A stretch of 64,000 nt of DNA from Rhizobium sp. CC-YZS058 (GCF_034720595.1 NZ_JAYESJ010000001.1:64501-128500); one strand, 5' to 3'. Counted from the first letter of the stretch, positions 40,991 to 49,655 are shown. The notes: generated by a model from the letters alone, not told the origin. Program-made: numbers and translations.

Positions 40991-42424
40991 ATGGACGTGA
41001 CAACGCCCGCAGACAGGGACAGCGGCCGGGCCCGACTGGTGGCGCTGGTCGTCGCCGTCTCCTTCTTCATGCAGATGCTCGATTCCACCATCGTCATCAC
41101 CTCGCTGCCGCAGATGGCCCAGTCCTTCGGCGTTGCGCCCGTGGCGATGAGCATTGGTCTCACGGTCTATCTGTTGACGATGGCCGCCTTCATTCCGCTC
41201 TCCGGCTGGCTCGGCGAACGCTATGGCGCGCGGCGGGTCTTCCTCGCTGCCATTGCACTCTTCACGCTTGCCTCCCTGTTCTGCGGGCTGTCCGGCTCTT
41301 TGTCGGCCTTCATTGCCGCCCGCGCCCTGCAGGGTTTCGCCAGCGCGCTGATGAACCCGATCGGCCGCATGATCGTGCTGCGCAATGCGCCGAAATCGCA
41401 CCTGGTGCGGGCGGTGGCCCTCATCACCTGGCCGGCGCTGATCGCCCCGGTCATCGGCCCAGTGCTCGGCAGCGTCATCACCACCTATGCCAGCTGGCAC
41501 TGGAACTTCTTCATCAACCTGCCGATCGGCGTGCTCGGCCTGTTGCTTGTCTGGCGTTTCGTGCCGGAGCAGAAGGGCGAGAGCGCGCGCCCGCTGGACA
41601 TGGTGGGTTTCCTGCTGTCGGGCCTCGGCATGACGCTGATCCTCGCCGGTCTCGAAAGCTCGGTCCATGGCAGCGGTGCGGCCCTGCCGATCGCGGCGCT
41701 GCTTGTCGCCGGTCTCGTTCTCTCCGCCCTTTCCGTGCGGCACTTCAGGACAGTGCCAAACCCTCTGCTCGATCTTTCGGCCTTCGCCATTCCGACCTTC
41801 GCCATTGCCACGCTTTCGGCGGGAACGGCGACGCGCCTTGCCATCAATGCGACGCCCTTTCTGATCCCGCTGCTCTTCCAGCTCGGTTTCGGCCTGCAGA
41901 CCATCGAGACCGGGCCCTATCTTCTCGTCTACTTCGCCGGCAATCTCGCCATGAAGACCGTGACGACCCCGATGCTGCGGCTCTTCGGCTTTCGCACGGT
42001 CCTCACCGTCAACGGTGTCCTCACCGCGCTTTCGATCATGGCCTTCGGCTGGCTGACGCCGGCCACGCCGGATCTCCTTGTCTATGGCCTGCTGTTCGTG
42101 GCGGGGCTGTCGCGGTCCATGCAGTTCACCGCGCTGAACACGCTCGGTTTTGCCGATATCACCCCGGCGCAGCGCCCCTCCGCCTCCACGCTTTCTTCCA
42201 TGCTGCAGCAGCTCTCCATGGTGCTCGGCGTTGCGCTTGCTGCCGCCGTGCTCACCCTGTCCCGCCTCATCCATGCCACGCCGGCGCCGACGCTCCTCGA
42301 TTTTCGCTGGGCCTTTCTCACCATCGGTGCCACCGGTCTCGTCTCGGCACTGCGCTATCTGACGCTCGACCGGCGTGCCGGCGCCGACGTGTCCGGTCAT
42401 CGCTTGCGTTCGCGCTCGTCTTGA
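40991..42424 (+). CDS. MFS multidrug transporter, DHA2 (14-TM) family
   Basis: The 477-residue protein has about 14 hydrophobic segments. Near the N-terminus FMQMLDSTIVITSLPQMAQS matches motif D1 of drug:H+ antiporters, and SGWLGERYGARR is motif A. GPVLGSVITTYASWHWNFFINLP matches motif C and its DHA2-specific continuation. It would extrude drugs or metabolites from the cytoplasm. GAGAGGGA precedes the start. It stands alone, with no linked periplasmic adaptor (EmrA-type) gene or TetR regulator, so substrate and control are unknown. Confidence 0.88.
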   Translation: MDVTTPADRDSGRARLVALVVAVSFFMQMLDSTIVITSLPQMAQSFGVAPVAMSIGLTVYLLTMAAFIPLSGWLGERYGARRVFLAAIALFTLASLFCGLSGSLSAFIAARALQGFASALMNPIGRMIVLRNAPKSHLVRAVALITWPALIAPVIGPVLGSVITTYASWHWNFFINLPIGVLGLLLVWRFVPEQKGESARPLDMVGFLLSGLGMTLILAGLESSVHGSGAALPIAALLVAGLVLSALSVRHFRTVPNPLLDLSAFAIPTFAIATLSAGTATRLAINATPFLIPLLFQLGFGLQTIETGPYLLVYFAGNLAMKTVTTPMLRLFGFRTVLTVNGVLTALSIMAFGWLTPATPDLLVYGLLFVAGLSRSMQFTALNTLGFADITPAQRPSASTLSSMLQQLSMVLGVALAAAVLTLSRLIHATPAPTLLDFRWAFLTIGATGLVSALRYLTLDRRAGADVSGHRLRSRSS

Positions 42425-42496
42425 GGCGGTAAGCCGGCTTCCGCTGACCGGCAATCGGCGTATGATCGGGCTCTGATATGCACGGGAGCCTCAGCC

Positions 42497-43111
42497 ATGG
42501 ATGCATCGACCCTTCTTGCCTTTGCCGCAGCCTTCTTCGTCTTTGCTGCCAGCCCCGGGCCGGACAATATGACGATCGTTGCCCGCACCCTTTCGCACGG
42601 CGCGGCCTCGGGCCTCGCCTATGGGGCGGGCACGGTGGTCGGTATCCTGATTTTCCTGATCCTCGCCGCGCTCGGGCTCTCGTTGCTGGCCGAGGAGATG
42701 GGTGTGGTCATGACCATTCTGCGATGCGCCGGCGCGGCCTATCTGATCTGGATGGGTGTCGCGCTCTGGGTGGCCGAGCCGGTTCTCCCGGTCCTGCAGC
42801 CTGTCGGCAGCCGGCGCGGGCTCGTCTCCGTTTTCGCGACGGGCGTGGCGCTGAACCTCGGCAATCCGAAGATGCCGCTCTTCTATGTCGCCCTGCTGCC
42901 GACCGTCGTCGGGACCGGGCTGGCGCCGAACGATGTGTTGGCGCTGGCGATCGTCATTCTGATGGTGGAGGCGGTGGTTGTCGGCGGCCATGTGCTGCTT
43001 GCCGGCCGGGCCCGCCGCCTGCTGCGCACGCCCCGGATCGTGCGCCGCGTCAATCGGACGGCAGGCGGAGTCATGGTCGGCGCCGGCGTGGCGGTTGTGG
43101 CGGCGCGCTGA
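42497..43111 (+). CDS. LysE/RhtB-family amino acid exporter
   Basis: The 204-residue protein has about six membrane segments and the N-terminal FAASPGPDNMTIVARTL, the P-G-P signature of the LysE/RhtB family, with NLGNPK in the centre. It would export an amino acid or homoserine-lactone-like compound. GGGAG lies about nine bases upstream. It follows the MFS gene after 72 bases on the same strand. It is a paralogue of the protein at 463-1080. Confidence 0.88.
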   Translation: MDASTLLAFAAAFFVFAASPGPDNMTIVARTLSHGAASGLAYGAGTVVGILIFLILAALGLSLLAEEMGVVMTILRCAGAAYLIWMGVALWVAEPVLPVLQPVGSRRGLVSVFATGVALNLGNPKMPLFYVALLPTVVGTGLAPNDVLALAIVILMVEAVVVGGHVLLAGRARRLLRTPRIVRRVNRTAGGVMVGAGVAVVAAR

Positions 43112-43196
43112 GCGCGTCCCTGTGCGGACGGACCCTCGGCATCCGTTCTTGTCGCATTGTCCATGCGCAAGCGATCCGGCTTCGGGTGGAGATTCT

Positions 43197-43880
43197 CTAG
43201 GCCTGCGTCCATTGCTCCAGCGCCCGTCGACCCTCCGCCGTCAGGCCGTAGAGCCCGCGGTCGATGCGCTCGAACCAGCCATAATGGTTGCTGCGCAGGA
43301 TCTGGCCGGCGGTGGCGGCAAGCGGCGTCAGATCACGGGGGCGCAAGGGGCCGGTGGCGAGCGCCGCGGCCAAGGCCAGCGCCTGCTGGCGATAGGCGGT
43401 GAGGATCGGCACCTTGGTCGAGCCGCCCAGAGCCGGATCGCCGCTGCGGCCGCGGTGTTCGCGCAGAAGCCGGGTTCGCCGCTTGGGATTGCTGCGCGGC
43501 ATGGGAGAAACGGCGCTGACCAGAACATCGACATGGCCTGCCTCCGAAATGCCGAGCATGCCGATCCCGAGTCTCCGGCAGAGATCGCGGTAGCGCTTGT
43601 CCGCCTCGCGTCCGCGACCCCGCGCCGAGATCCGCGCCGCGATCCAGACCTCGTCTGCCACGCTCGCCCGATCCACCGCCTGCAGGATGAGCTCCAGGTT
43701 GAACGTCAGTTTCAGCTCGCAGACCACCACCACGGGTGGCTCGCCTTCGCGCAGGCCCACGACGTCGCAGCCGGCGATCTCGCCCTTGACCGCATAGCCC
43801 GCCTGCTCGAGGAAGGCCTTGACCGGCCGATAGAGCGCGGTCTCCATCCGGCTTTGTGGCGAAGGTTCAGCCAATGGCAA
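43197..43880 (-). CDS. DUF2161 family, PD-(D/E)XK-type protein
   Basis: The 227-residue protein matches DUF2161. The N-terminal half has a nuclease-like core with GCDVVGL and VVVVCELKLTFNLELILQAVDR; the D...E-x-K residues fit a PD-(D/E)XK fold. A middle KRRTRLLREHRGRSGDP stretch and a C-terminal winged-helix-like part follow (about 165-225). Function is unknown; predicted phosphodiesterase activity is untested. Its start overlaps the 3' end of the GreA-like gene by 14 bases, so the two are likely co-transcribed. Confidence 0.82.
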   Translation of the reverse strand: MPLAEPSPQSRMETALYRPVKAFLEQAGYAVKGEIAGCDVVGLREGEPPVVVVCELKLTFNLELILQAVDRASVADEVWIAARISARGRGREADKRYRDLCRRLGIGMLGISEAGHVDVLVSAVSPMPRSNPKRRTRLLREHRGRSGDPALGGSTKVPILTAYRQQALALAAALATGPLRPRDLTPLAATAGQILRSNHYGWFERIDRGLYGLTAEGRRALEQWTQA

Positions 43881-44349
43881 TCACTTCGAGGTCCTGCCCC
43901 CCCAGGCTGACCACGTCGCCGACCGCCTTCCCCATCAAAAGCCGCGCGACCGGCGCGGCAAAGGAGATCGAACCGGCCTTCGGATCCGCCTCGTCCTCGC
44001 CGACGATCCGGTATGTCTGCACCCGCCCGTCCTCGCGTGCGAAGGTAACCGTGCCGCCGAAGGAGACGATGTCGGTCGCAGCGGGCGGCGGCACAAGCTG
44101 GGCCGTGCGGACCCGTTCGGAGAAATAGCGGATGTCGCGCAGCGGCGCGGCCGTCTGCCGGCGCTTCTCGTTCACATCCTCGATGGCATTGGCGGTTGCG
44201 TAAGCCGCCTGCGCCGCCTGCAGCGCGCGTTCCAGCGCCTTGAGGCCGCTTTCGGTCACGAGGTTCGGTTCGGCGGAGATCGGACGGTCGGGCAGCAGGG
44301 TTTCCGCAGCCGTTTCCGCACTCTCCTCTTTCATGAACGCCACGCTCAA
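43867..44349 (-). CDS. GreA/GreB-family transcription elongation factor
   Basis: The 160-residue protein has an N-terminal helical hairpin (about 30-75) and a C-terminal FKBP-like domain (about 85-158, VSFGGTVTF...PVARLLMGKAVGDVV), as in Gre factors. These enter the secondary channel of RNA polymerase and stimulate transcript cleavage. The hairpin tip carries acidic residues (AIEDVNE), as expected for activity. TTG 44349 is taken as start because AGGAGG lies eight bases upstream; ATG 44334 is the alternative. It is probably an accessory copy rather than the housekeeping GreA. Confidence 0.82.
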   Translation of the reverse strand: MSVAFMKEESAETAAETLLPDRPISAEPNLVTESGLKALERALQAAQAAYATANAIEDVNEKRRQTAAPLRDIRYFSERVRTAQLVPPPAATDIVSFGGTVTFAREDGRVQTYRIVGEDEADPKAGSISFAAPVARLLMGKAVGDVVSLGGQDLEVIAIG

Positions 44350-44423
44350 AGCTCAGTCCTCCTCATGGGCATGCGACGTCCCGTCTCAGATAGGGCGGCC
44401 AAGCCGCAAAACCGAGCAGGGGG

Positions 44424-45365
44424 TCAGACAGGGCGCGACACGTCGCGCGCCTGCGCATCCGCAACCGCGAGTTCGGCAAGTGCAAGCGCCGCGTCTCGCG
44501 TCCCGGCGGCGGCCACGAAGAGACCCTTGTGGCAGAAGCTCGCTCCCTCGATGCCGCAGGCCGCTTCCAGCGCCGCGCCGGTCAGCCCTGCCCAGTGCGC
44601 CGGCAGGTCTGCCCGCAGCTCGAAGCCGTCTTCGTTCTTGCGAATGCCGGTCACGCACCAGTCGCTGTCGCGCGGATGAACAACGAAGAGCAAATGGTCG
44701 GCACCCGCCTTCACGATCGCCGCGCGGAAGGGCATGCCCCGCGGCAGTTCGAGGATCCGGTTCTTGCCGGCCTCCGTGATCGCTGCGGTCACCAGGGCCT
44801 CGGCGCGCAGCTTCGCGGCGGCCCGGCCGATTTCGGCTTCGACGAAGCGGCGGGCCAGATCGAGGGCACTGTCAAAACAGCGCCGGTCTGCCTCCGGATC
44901 CGGATCGTCGAACACCGGCTTCAGCGTTTCGATCAGCGCCGGCAGGGTCAGTCCGGCCAGCGGCCCGGCCGAGGACGGATCGAGCGCGCCATTGTCCACC
45001 AGATCCACAGGCAGCACGAAACCCTGGTCGAAAGCGGCGTGAACCCCATCGATCTCCGCATCCCTTATGCCGGAAAGGGCCAGATAATCGCGACCGAAAC
45101 TTTTCCAGATGAGCCCGAAGGAACTGTAGGGCGCGCCATCCGCGCGGGTGGGTGCGCCGCGCTGGTGGTGATCGAAGATGCAAGCATCGGGATCATAGGC
45201 GCCGCCGACATCATAGACGATCCGGTCCGGGCCAGGCCGGATCCAGTCAGGCGCGCGGCTGCGCACCAGCGTGGCATCGGGAAAGAGCCGCGTCAGGATC
45301 ACGCTCGACAACACCTCGTCGGCATGAAAGCCACCCGAATGGGTGACGAGAAAAGAGGGGGTCAT
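44424..45365 (-). CDS. MYG1 family protein (DHH-like phosphoesterase)
   Basis: The 313-residue protein starts with VTHSGGFHADEVLSSVIL and has VYDVGGAYDP, FDHHQRGAP and DLVDNGA, which together form the metal site typical of MYG1/DHH-type proteins. Eukaryotic MYG1 is a 3'-5' RNA exonuclease; the bacterial role is unknown. ATG 45365 is the natural start, since the conserved region begins five residues later and the longer frame to 45893 is non-homologous. It lies upstream of the GreA-like gene on the same strand, 74 bases away. Confidence 0.85.
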   Translation of the reverse strand: MTPSFLVTHSGGFHADEVLSSVILTRLFPDATLVRSRAPDWIRPGPDRIVYDVGGAYDPDACIFDHHQRGAPTRADGAPYSSFGLIWKSFGRDYLALSGIRDAEIDGVHAAFDQGFVLPVDLVDNGALDPSSAGPLAGLTLPALIETLKPVFDDPDPEADRRCFDSALDLARRFVEAEIGRAAAKLRAEALVTAAITEAGKNRILELPRGMPFRAAIVKAGADHLLFVVHPRDSDWCVTGIRKNEDGFELRADLPAHWAGLTGAALEAACGIEGASFCHKGLFVAAAGTRDAALALAELAVADAQARDVSRPV

Positions 45366-45638
45366 GCGCAGACTGCCTTGCAAGAAGATAAGAACCGCAG
45401 CGCGGCGTGAAGGACGCACATAGCCATTCGAGGCCGGCATCTCAAGCCGGCTGGCGGATCCGTCGTCTTCACACCCTTCCCGGTTCGCCTGCCCGGAGCG
45501 CGTCCTCACCCACACCAACGATGATCCTTTTCGAAAAGCCTTGATGCGGCCTCCAGAAAGAGTGCAGGCTGCCTTGCTCATCCATTCGTGCAGGATACGG
45601 GCGCCCAGCTGGCGTCCACGCAACCAGGTGAGACGGCG

Positions 45639-46343
45639 ATGCTGATCAATGAGGGCGACAGGCGGACACCGCGGGCGGATCTGATGCTGGCCTGTTTGCT
45701 GGCTCTGGTCGCCGGCGGGGTGAACAGCGCCGGCTTCATGGCCTTCCGGTTCTTCTCGGCCAATATGACCGGAAACGTCTCGATGGCCTCCGAGCTCCTG
45801 GTGGCCGGCCCGTTCGACCTGGCGCTCGCCTTCCTGACCGTCGTCGCCCTGTTCATCCTCGGCGCCGTGCTCGCCACGCTGCTCATCGACCATGGCAAGC
45901 GGCGCGGCTGGGGCGCCGTCTACGCAATGGCGCTTCTGCTGGAGGCGGCAATCCTCTCCGCGGCAGGGCTCGTCTCAGCCCTCGGCGTTCCACCCAGCCA
46001 TGCCGTGCTCGTCGTCGGGGCGCTCAGCCTTGCCATGGGCATCCAGAATGCCGCCTCCTCGCGTATTTCGGCAAACCGGGTCCGCACCACCCATGTCTCC
46101 GGCGCGGCAACCGATCTCGGCATCGAGCTTGCCCGTCTGCTGGGGCCGGTGCGTGGACGCGAGCGGGAGGAGCTGCGTTTCCGGCTGACACTGCATCTTT
46201 TCACCATTGCGAGCTTCGCCTTCGGCGGCATGCTGGGTGTCCTCGGATACCACAGCTTCGGATCCTTCACCTTCGTCGCCTTCTCCCTGCCGCTCGTGGG
46301 GCTCAGCGGATGGTATGCAAGACGGCTCACTCGCGGACAATGA
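45639..46343 (+). CDS. YoaK/DUF1275 family membrane protein
   Basis: The 234-residue protein has about six membrane segments. It carries the DUF1275 signatures CLLALVAGGVNSAGFMAF, FFSANMTGNVSM and MGIQNAASSRI. The function of this family is not established. ATG 45639 was chosen because AGGTGAGA lies just upstream; the frame extends back to 45588. The gene is divergent from the MYG1-family gene. No stress-type promoter was seen. Confidence 0.83.
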   Translation: MLINEGDRRTPRADLMLACLLALVAGGVNSAGFMAFRFFSANMTGNVSMASELLVAGPFDLALAFLTVVALFILGAVLATLLIDHGKRRGWGAVYAMALLLEAAILSAAGLVSALGVPPSHAVLVVGALSLAMGIQNAASSRISANRVRTTHVSGAATDLGIELARLLGPVRGREREELRFRLTLHLFTIASFAFGGMLGVLGYHSFGSFTFVAFSLPLVGLSGWYARRLTRGQ

Positions 46344-46403
46344 AAGGCTGGCGAGCCCGCCGGGGTCATGGGACGGCCTTCGCAGTTGGCGTCCCTCTCT
46401 CGC

Positions 46404-46428
46404 GGAACATTCGGCCGCACGGCCGCTT
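46404..46428 (+). promoter_or_regulatory. Sigma EcfG-type promoter of the 55-residue protein gene
   Basis: GGAAC (46404-46408), 16 bases, GCTT (46425-46428). It keeps GGAAC-N18-TT but with a weaker -10. The ATG at 46437 is only nine bases downstream, so the message would be nearly leaderless. Confidence 0.45.
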
Positions 46429-46436
46429 TTGCCGGC

Positions 46437-46604
46437 ATGAACATCCATACCGGTCCCCGCATTCTCCTCGTCGTCCTTGCCGTCAGCGCTCTGTGCGTCG
46501 GCGCGGTCTATGCGCTGTCGCTCGTCGTGCGCGACGAGGCGGGGCGGATCGATCCGAAGGAGAGCGTCATTGCGCCGGCCGGGCCTTCGGGATCCGGCGG
46601 CTAG
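46437..46604 (+). CDS. 55-residue single-pass membrane protein
   Basis: The product has a short polar start (MNIHTGPR), a membrane helix (about residues 9-29, ILLVVLAVSALCVGAVYAL) and a periplasmic tail ending SGSGG. There is no good ribosome site, but a stress-type promoter ends nine bases before the ATG, which would allow leaderless translation. No named family is recognised. The small size and position fit the other small stress proteins nearby. Confidence 0.55.
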   Translation: MNIHTGPRILLVVLAVSALCVGAVYALSLVVRDEAGRIDPKESVIAPAGPSGSGG

Positions 46605-46669
46605 ACCGCTCCCGCCCGCATCCTGCCGGGCCTGAAGATGGAAGCATCGTCCGCATGGATAAAGAGCGC

Positions 46670-47020
46670 TCAGGCAGGGTAGCGGTTGCTCGGCGGCTCG
46701 AGCGGGATTGTTTCCTTCACCTCGATCTCGGTGCCGGAGTCGAGGACGATGTGGAGATCGCGCAGCATGTCGGCCGCGTCGATCAGGGTCGCGGCGATGG
46801 TCGGCTGATCCAGCGTTCCATCCTCGATCGTGGCGGCCACCTCTTCCAGCCCGAAGACCGCGTCTTTCACATTCGGGCTCGGCCAGCGCTCGATCTCGTC
46901 ACGCATGGCCCGAATGGAGGACACGGCTTCTTCCAGAAGCGCCTTCACCACCTGCGGTGGCGCACCCGCACCATTGGCTGTCTTGATCAGCATGGCGATC
47001 TGCGCGTTCACATCCTGCAT
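46670..47020 (-). CDS. Hypothetical helical protein
   Basis: The 116-residue product is predicted mainly helical (MQDVNAQIAMLIKTANGAG, VVKALLEEAVSSIRAMRDEIERW) and acidic, without membrane segments. ATG 47020 has AAGGGGA nearby upstream; the frame runs to 47281 but passes through the promoter. A stress-type promoter (GGAAC-N16-AATT) lies at 47095-47071. I do not recognise the family. It is the last host gene before the integrase of the mobile element. Confidence 0.7.
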   Translation of the reverse strand: MQDVNAQIAMLIKTANGAGAPPQVVKALLEEAVSSIRAMRDEIERWPSPNVKDAVFGLEEVAATIEDGTLDQPTIAATLIDAADMLRDLHIVLDSGTEIEVKETIPLEPPSNRYPA

Positions 47021-47070
47021 ACCCGATCCCCTTGCGCCTGCGCATGACCAAAATGGCATGCCCTCGTGGT

Positions 47071-47095
47071 AATTCAACAACGAGACACGGGTTCC
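47071..47095 (-). promoter_or_regulatory. Sigma EcfG-type promoter of the 116-residue protein gene
   Basis: On the minus strand GGAAC (47095-47091), 16 bases, AATT (47074-47071). It keeps GGAAC-N18-TT. The start codon at 47020 lies about 50 bases downstream. Confidence 0.55.
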
Positions 47096-47277
47096 CGCCT
47101 GTCTGCGCAGAGAGGCGGTTGTGGACAGAGTGCGGGACGAGCGGTTCTGGATCAACAGTCGGACGAAGGCAGATGGCGGACAGGGAGTCCGTCTAACCCC
47201 TGTACGCAGCTGTTCACGGTCGTGCCCTAACTCACTGTTCCGCTTGATATTCGTTTTCCTGTCGTCCAATGTCGTTC

Positions 47278-47295
47278 GCATCTGTTCTCAGATGC
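47278..47295. repeat. Short inverted repeat before the integrase gene
   Basis: GCATCTG and CAGATGC form a perfect 7-bp stem around TTCT, 35 bases before the integrase ATG. It could be an integrase arm or core site, or a leader hairpin. No copy was noticed at the right end of the element. Confidence 0.4.
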
Positions 47296-47329
47296 CCGCT
47301 TGTCGAAGTGGGGAAGGAAGTGGGGAAGC

Positions 47330-48547
47330 ATGGCGCGCTCGCTGCAAAAACTTTCTGATGCCATCGTCAAGTCTACCAAGCTCAAGGCGGGTCGCCACAG
47401 CGACGGTGGAGGCCTTTACCTGAACGTCACGCCTACCGGCTCCCGATCCTGGCTATTCATGTGGAGCCGGGACGGAAAGCGGCGTGAAATGGGTATGGGC
47501 TCTTACCCAGCCGTCACGCTGTCAAAGGCGCGCAGTCTCTCCTCCTCCTATCGAGAGATGGTCGCGGCCGGCAGCGATCCGATAGCCGAGAAGGCGAAAA
47601 TCGAGGAGCCAAGCTTCAGAGACTGCTGCGACCAGTTCCTCTCGTCGATGGAAACGCAGTGGCGAAACGAGAAGCACCGGGCGCAATGGCGATCCACCCT
47701 AAACGATTACTGCCAGAGCATAGCCGCAAAGAAGGTCTCGACCATCACGACGACCGATGTGCTTGGAGTTCTGCAGCCGATCTGGACGACGAAGAACGAG
47801 ACCGCCAGCCGCGTGAGAGGCCGCATTGAGCGCGTCCTCGACTTTGCAAAAGCCAAGGGTTGGCGAGAGGGCGAAAATCCCGCTGTTTGGCGCGGCCATC
47901 TCAAAAACGTTCTCCCAGCTCGTCAGAAGCTATCCAGAGGCCATCACGCGGCTATGCCGTTCGATGCGGTGCCGGCGTTTATGGCGCAGCTCAAGGAATC
48001 CGACGCAATGGCGGCACGCTGCCTTGAATTTGTTATCCTCACCGCGGCTCGCTCCGGAGAGGCTCTTGGAGCGCAGTGGAACGAGATCGACTTTGCAGCC
48101 AAGGTCTGGACCGTTCCTGCGAACCGGATGAAGGCCGGCCGTGTGCATCGCGTTCCTTTGACCGATCCGGCCCTGGCTATCCTCCTGCCCCTGTATGGGG
48201 CTCGAAAGAACGACGGCCTCGTTTTTTCAGGTCAGAAGGAAGGCCGCCCGCTCTCTGTCATGGCAATGGCTATGCTGTTGCGCCGCATGAAGCACGACGG
48301 CGTCACTGTCCACGGCTTCCGCAGCGCCTTTCGTGATTGGGCAGGAGACAAGACAACATTCCCCCGCGAAGTCGCAGAGGCTGCGCTGGCGCACACAGTG
48401 GGAGACCAGACCGAGAGAGCTTATCGCCGCTCCGATGCTCTTGCGCGCCGGCGTAAACTTATGGAGGCATGGGCAAGTTTCGTTTGGTCAGGTCAAACGA
48501 GGCAGGGCGTCGTAGTGCCGCTTAGACGAGGCAACGCTTCCACATGA
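47330..48547 (+). CDS. Tyrosine integrase (P4-like, DUF4102 N-terminus)
   Basis: The 405-residue protein has an N-terminal arm-binding domain (about 5-90, GGGLYLNVTPTGSRSWLF), a core-binding domain (about 95-190) and a catalytic domain with Arg241 (TAARSGEAL), His328-x-x-Arg331 (HGFR), His355 and nucleophile Tyr365. It should insert and, with help, excise the element. ATG 47330 is favoured by GGGGAAG just upstream; TTG 47300 is in frame. All residues needed for activity are present. Its stop overlaps the next gene by four bases. Confidence 0.93.
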   Translation: MARSLQKLSDAIVKSTKLKAGRHSDGGGLYLNVTPTGSRSWLFMWSRDGKRREMGMGSYPAVTLSKARSLSSSYREMVAAGSDPIAEKAKIEEPSFRDCCDQFLSSMETQWRNEKHRAQWRSTLNDYCQSIAAKKVSTITTTDVLGVLQPIWTTKNETASRVRGRIERVLDFAKAKGWREGENPAVWRGHLKNVLPARQKLSRGHHAAMPFDAVPAFMAQLKESDAMAARCLEFVILTAARSGEALGAQWNEIDFAAKVWTVPANRMKAGRVHRVPLTDPALAILLPLYGARKNDGLVFSGQKEGRPLSVMAMAMLLRRMKHDGVTVHGFRSAFRDWAGDKTTFPREVAEAALAHTVGDQTERAYRRSDALARRRKLMEAWASFVWSGQTRQGVVVPLRRGNAST

Positions 48548-49335
48548 CCAAACTCAAGCTCGGGAGGTTCAGCCCACCTTCGAACCTGAATGGGGCCGTA
48601 TCTGATGCCGACTGGAGCCGAGTGCAAGAGCTCTTCGCTGCCCATAGACGGGGAACGCCATTGGCATCGGAAGCCCGTGCAGAGCTTGAAACTATCCGTG
48701 GCCATTATTTAGTTTGGCAGTATGCCGAAAAGAAAGGCGCCAATCAGGACGCCCTTAAACAAGAAATTGCCTTGGTGGAGGACGCTGCGAAGGGGCTACG
48801 CTTCCTCTCCCGCTACGGAGGTGCAGCAGATGACGTGAGCGCAAGTGTTGCTCAGCCGCTGACACAGGAATACCGATCGCTTCCAGTTCACATGAACCCG
48901 CGGAAGCTTTTAGCGGTTTCAGATGAGAACGCCTACACTCGGGCCCTTTCCGATGAGTATCTTGAGCCAATAGCCGTCCTTTTGGACGCCGAATTGCTGC
49001 GAGCCGTTAGCCAATCTGTAGACGGAGCCATTTCGCGACTGAGGGGCCGTCTCGCAACTTCACCAAGCATTCGCAGTGGTGATGCACTTCTGTTCCTGGA
49101 TAGCCAGCTGAAGGCATGGGCGAAGAAGCACGAGCTTCCTCACGGAGTTAGCAAGAACAGCAACGAGGGCAGCGCATCTGGTGCGAAATGGCCTTACCCC
49201 GCACTTGTTTTGCTAATCGACCAATTATCGCCTCAAGATGTCCGCTCGCTCAAGTCCAGCGAGGTAGCATCCGTCAGCGCCCGTATCCTTGAAGTCAGAA
49301 AGCGCCGCCGAGCAAAGCCAACAGATGGGGAGTAA
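48544..49335 (+). CDS. Hypothetical protein coupled to the integrase
   Basis: The 263-residue protein starts within the integrase stop (ATGA), so its translation is coupled to integrase. It is soluble and largely helical, with no signal or membrane segment (VQELFAAHRRGTPLASEARAEL; a basic tail VRKRRRAKPTDGE). No family or motif is recognised. Position next to the integrase suggests either a recombination accessory or a cargo gene. Confidence 0.65.
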   Translation: MTKLKLGRFSPPSNLNGAVSDADWSRVQELFAAHRRGTPLASEARAELETIRGHYLVWQYAEKKGANQDALKQEIALVEDAAKGLRFLSRYGGAADDVSASVAQPLTQEYRSLPVHMNPRKLLAVSDENAYTRALSDEYLEPIAVLLDAELLRAVSQSVDGAISRLRGRLATSPSIRSGDALLFLDSQLKAWAKKHELPHGVSKNSNEGSASGAKWPYPALVLLIDQLSPQDVRSLKSSEVASVSARILEVRKRRRAKPTDGE

Positions 49336-49458
49336 ACCTCGGACAAATCCCGTTGAAAAACTCCCCAAGACCTAAGCGGCCGGTCGCGGAATAGTTGGAC
49401 CGTTCAGGGCGGACAGCCCTGAATGCGTACCGGGCGGCACCCCGGCGGATCAAGGCAA

Positions 49459-49644
49459 ATGCCAAAAATTTCCATGACGATAAACGATGCCGTTGCCTAC
49501 AGCGGCATTGGCCGCACCAAGCTTTATGAGCTGGTGAAGTTGGGTCAGCTGACGCCCAAGAAGCTCGGGACCCGCACCCTCATCATCACCGAAGAGCTCG
49601 ATGCGTATATCCGCTCCCTGCCCGACATGAAGTCGGCAGCGTAG
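49459..49644 (+). CDS. Excisionase-like helix-turn-helix protein
   Basis: The 61-residue protein is a MerR/AlpA-type winged helix: INDAVAYSGIGRTKLYELVKLGQLTPKKLGTRTLI, ending in an EELDAYIRSL helix. Such proteins bind the element ends and direct excision, or regulate early genes. ATG 49459 follows CAAGG. It is the first gene of an early-type block after a 123-base gap behind 48544-49335. Confidence 0.8.
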   Translation: MPKISMTINDAVAYSGIGRTKLYELVKLGQLTPKKLGTRTLIITEELDAYIRSLPDMKSAA

Positions 49645-49655
49645 GGGGCGGATCA

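Larger units (their letters stand above)
47021..47329. other. Junction region between host gene and integrase
   Basis: This 309-base stretch holds the stress-type promoter for the 46670-47020 gene on its left and a short inverted repeat near the integrase on its right. No tRNA, tmRNA or other usual integration target was recognised, and no direct repeat matching the far end of the element was found by eye. One attachment end should lie here. Confidence 0.5.

Noticed and set aside
43867..45365. The GreA-like and MYG1-family genes as part of the stress island
   Set aside because: No GGAAC-N18-TT site was found upstream of either gene, so they were left out of the inferred regulon.
47021..47329. 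A tRNA or tmRNA as the integration target next to the integrase
   Set aside because: No cloverleaf, T-loop sequence or CCA-type end could be found in this stretch on either strand.
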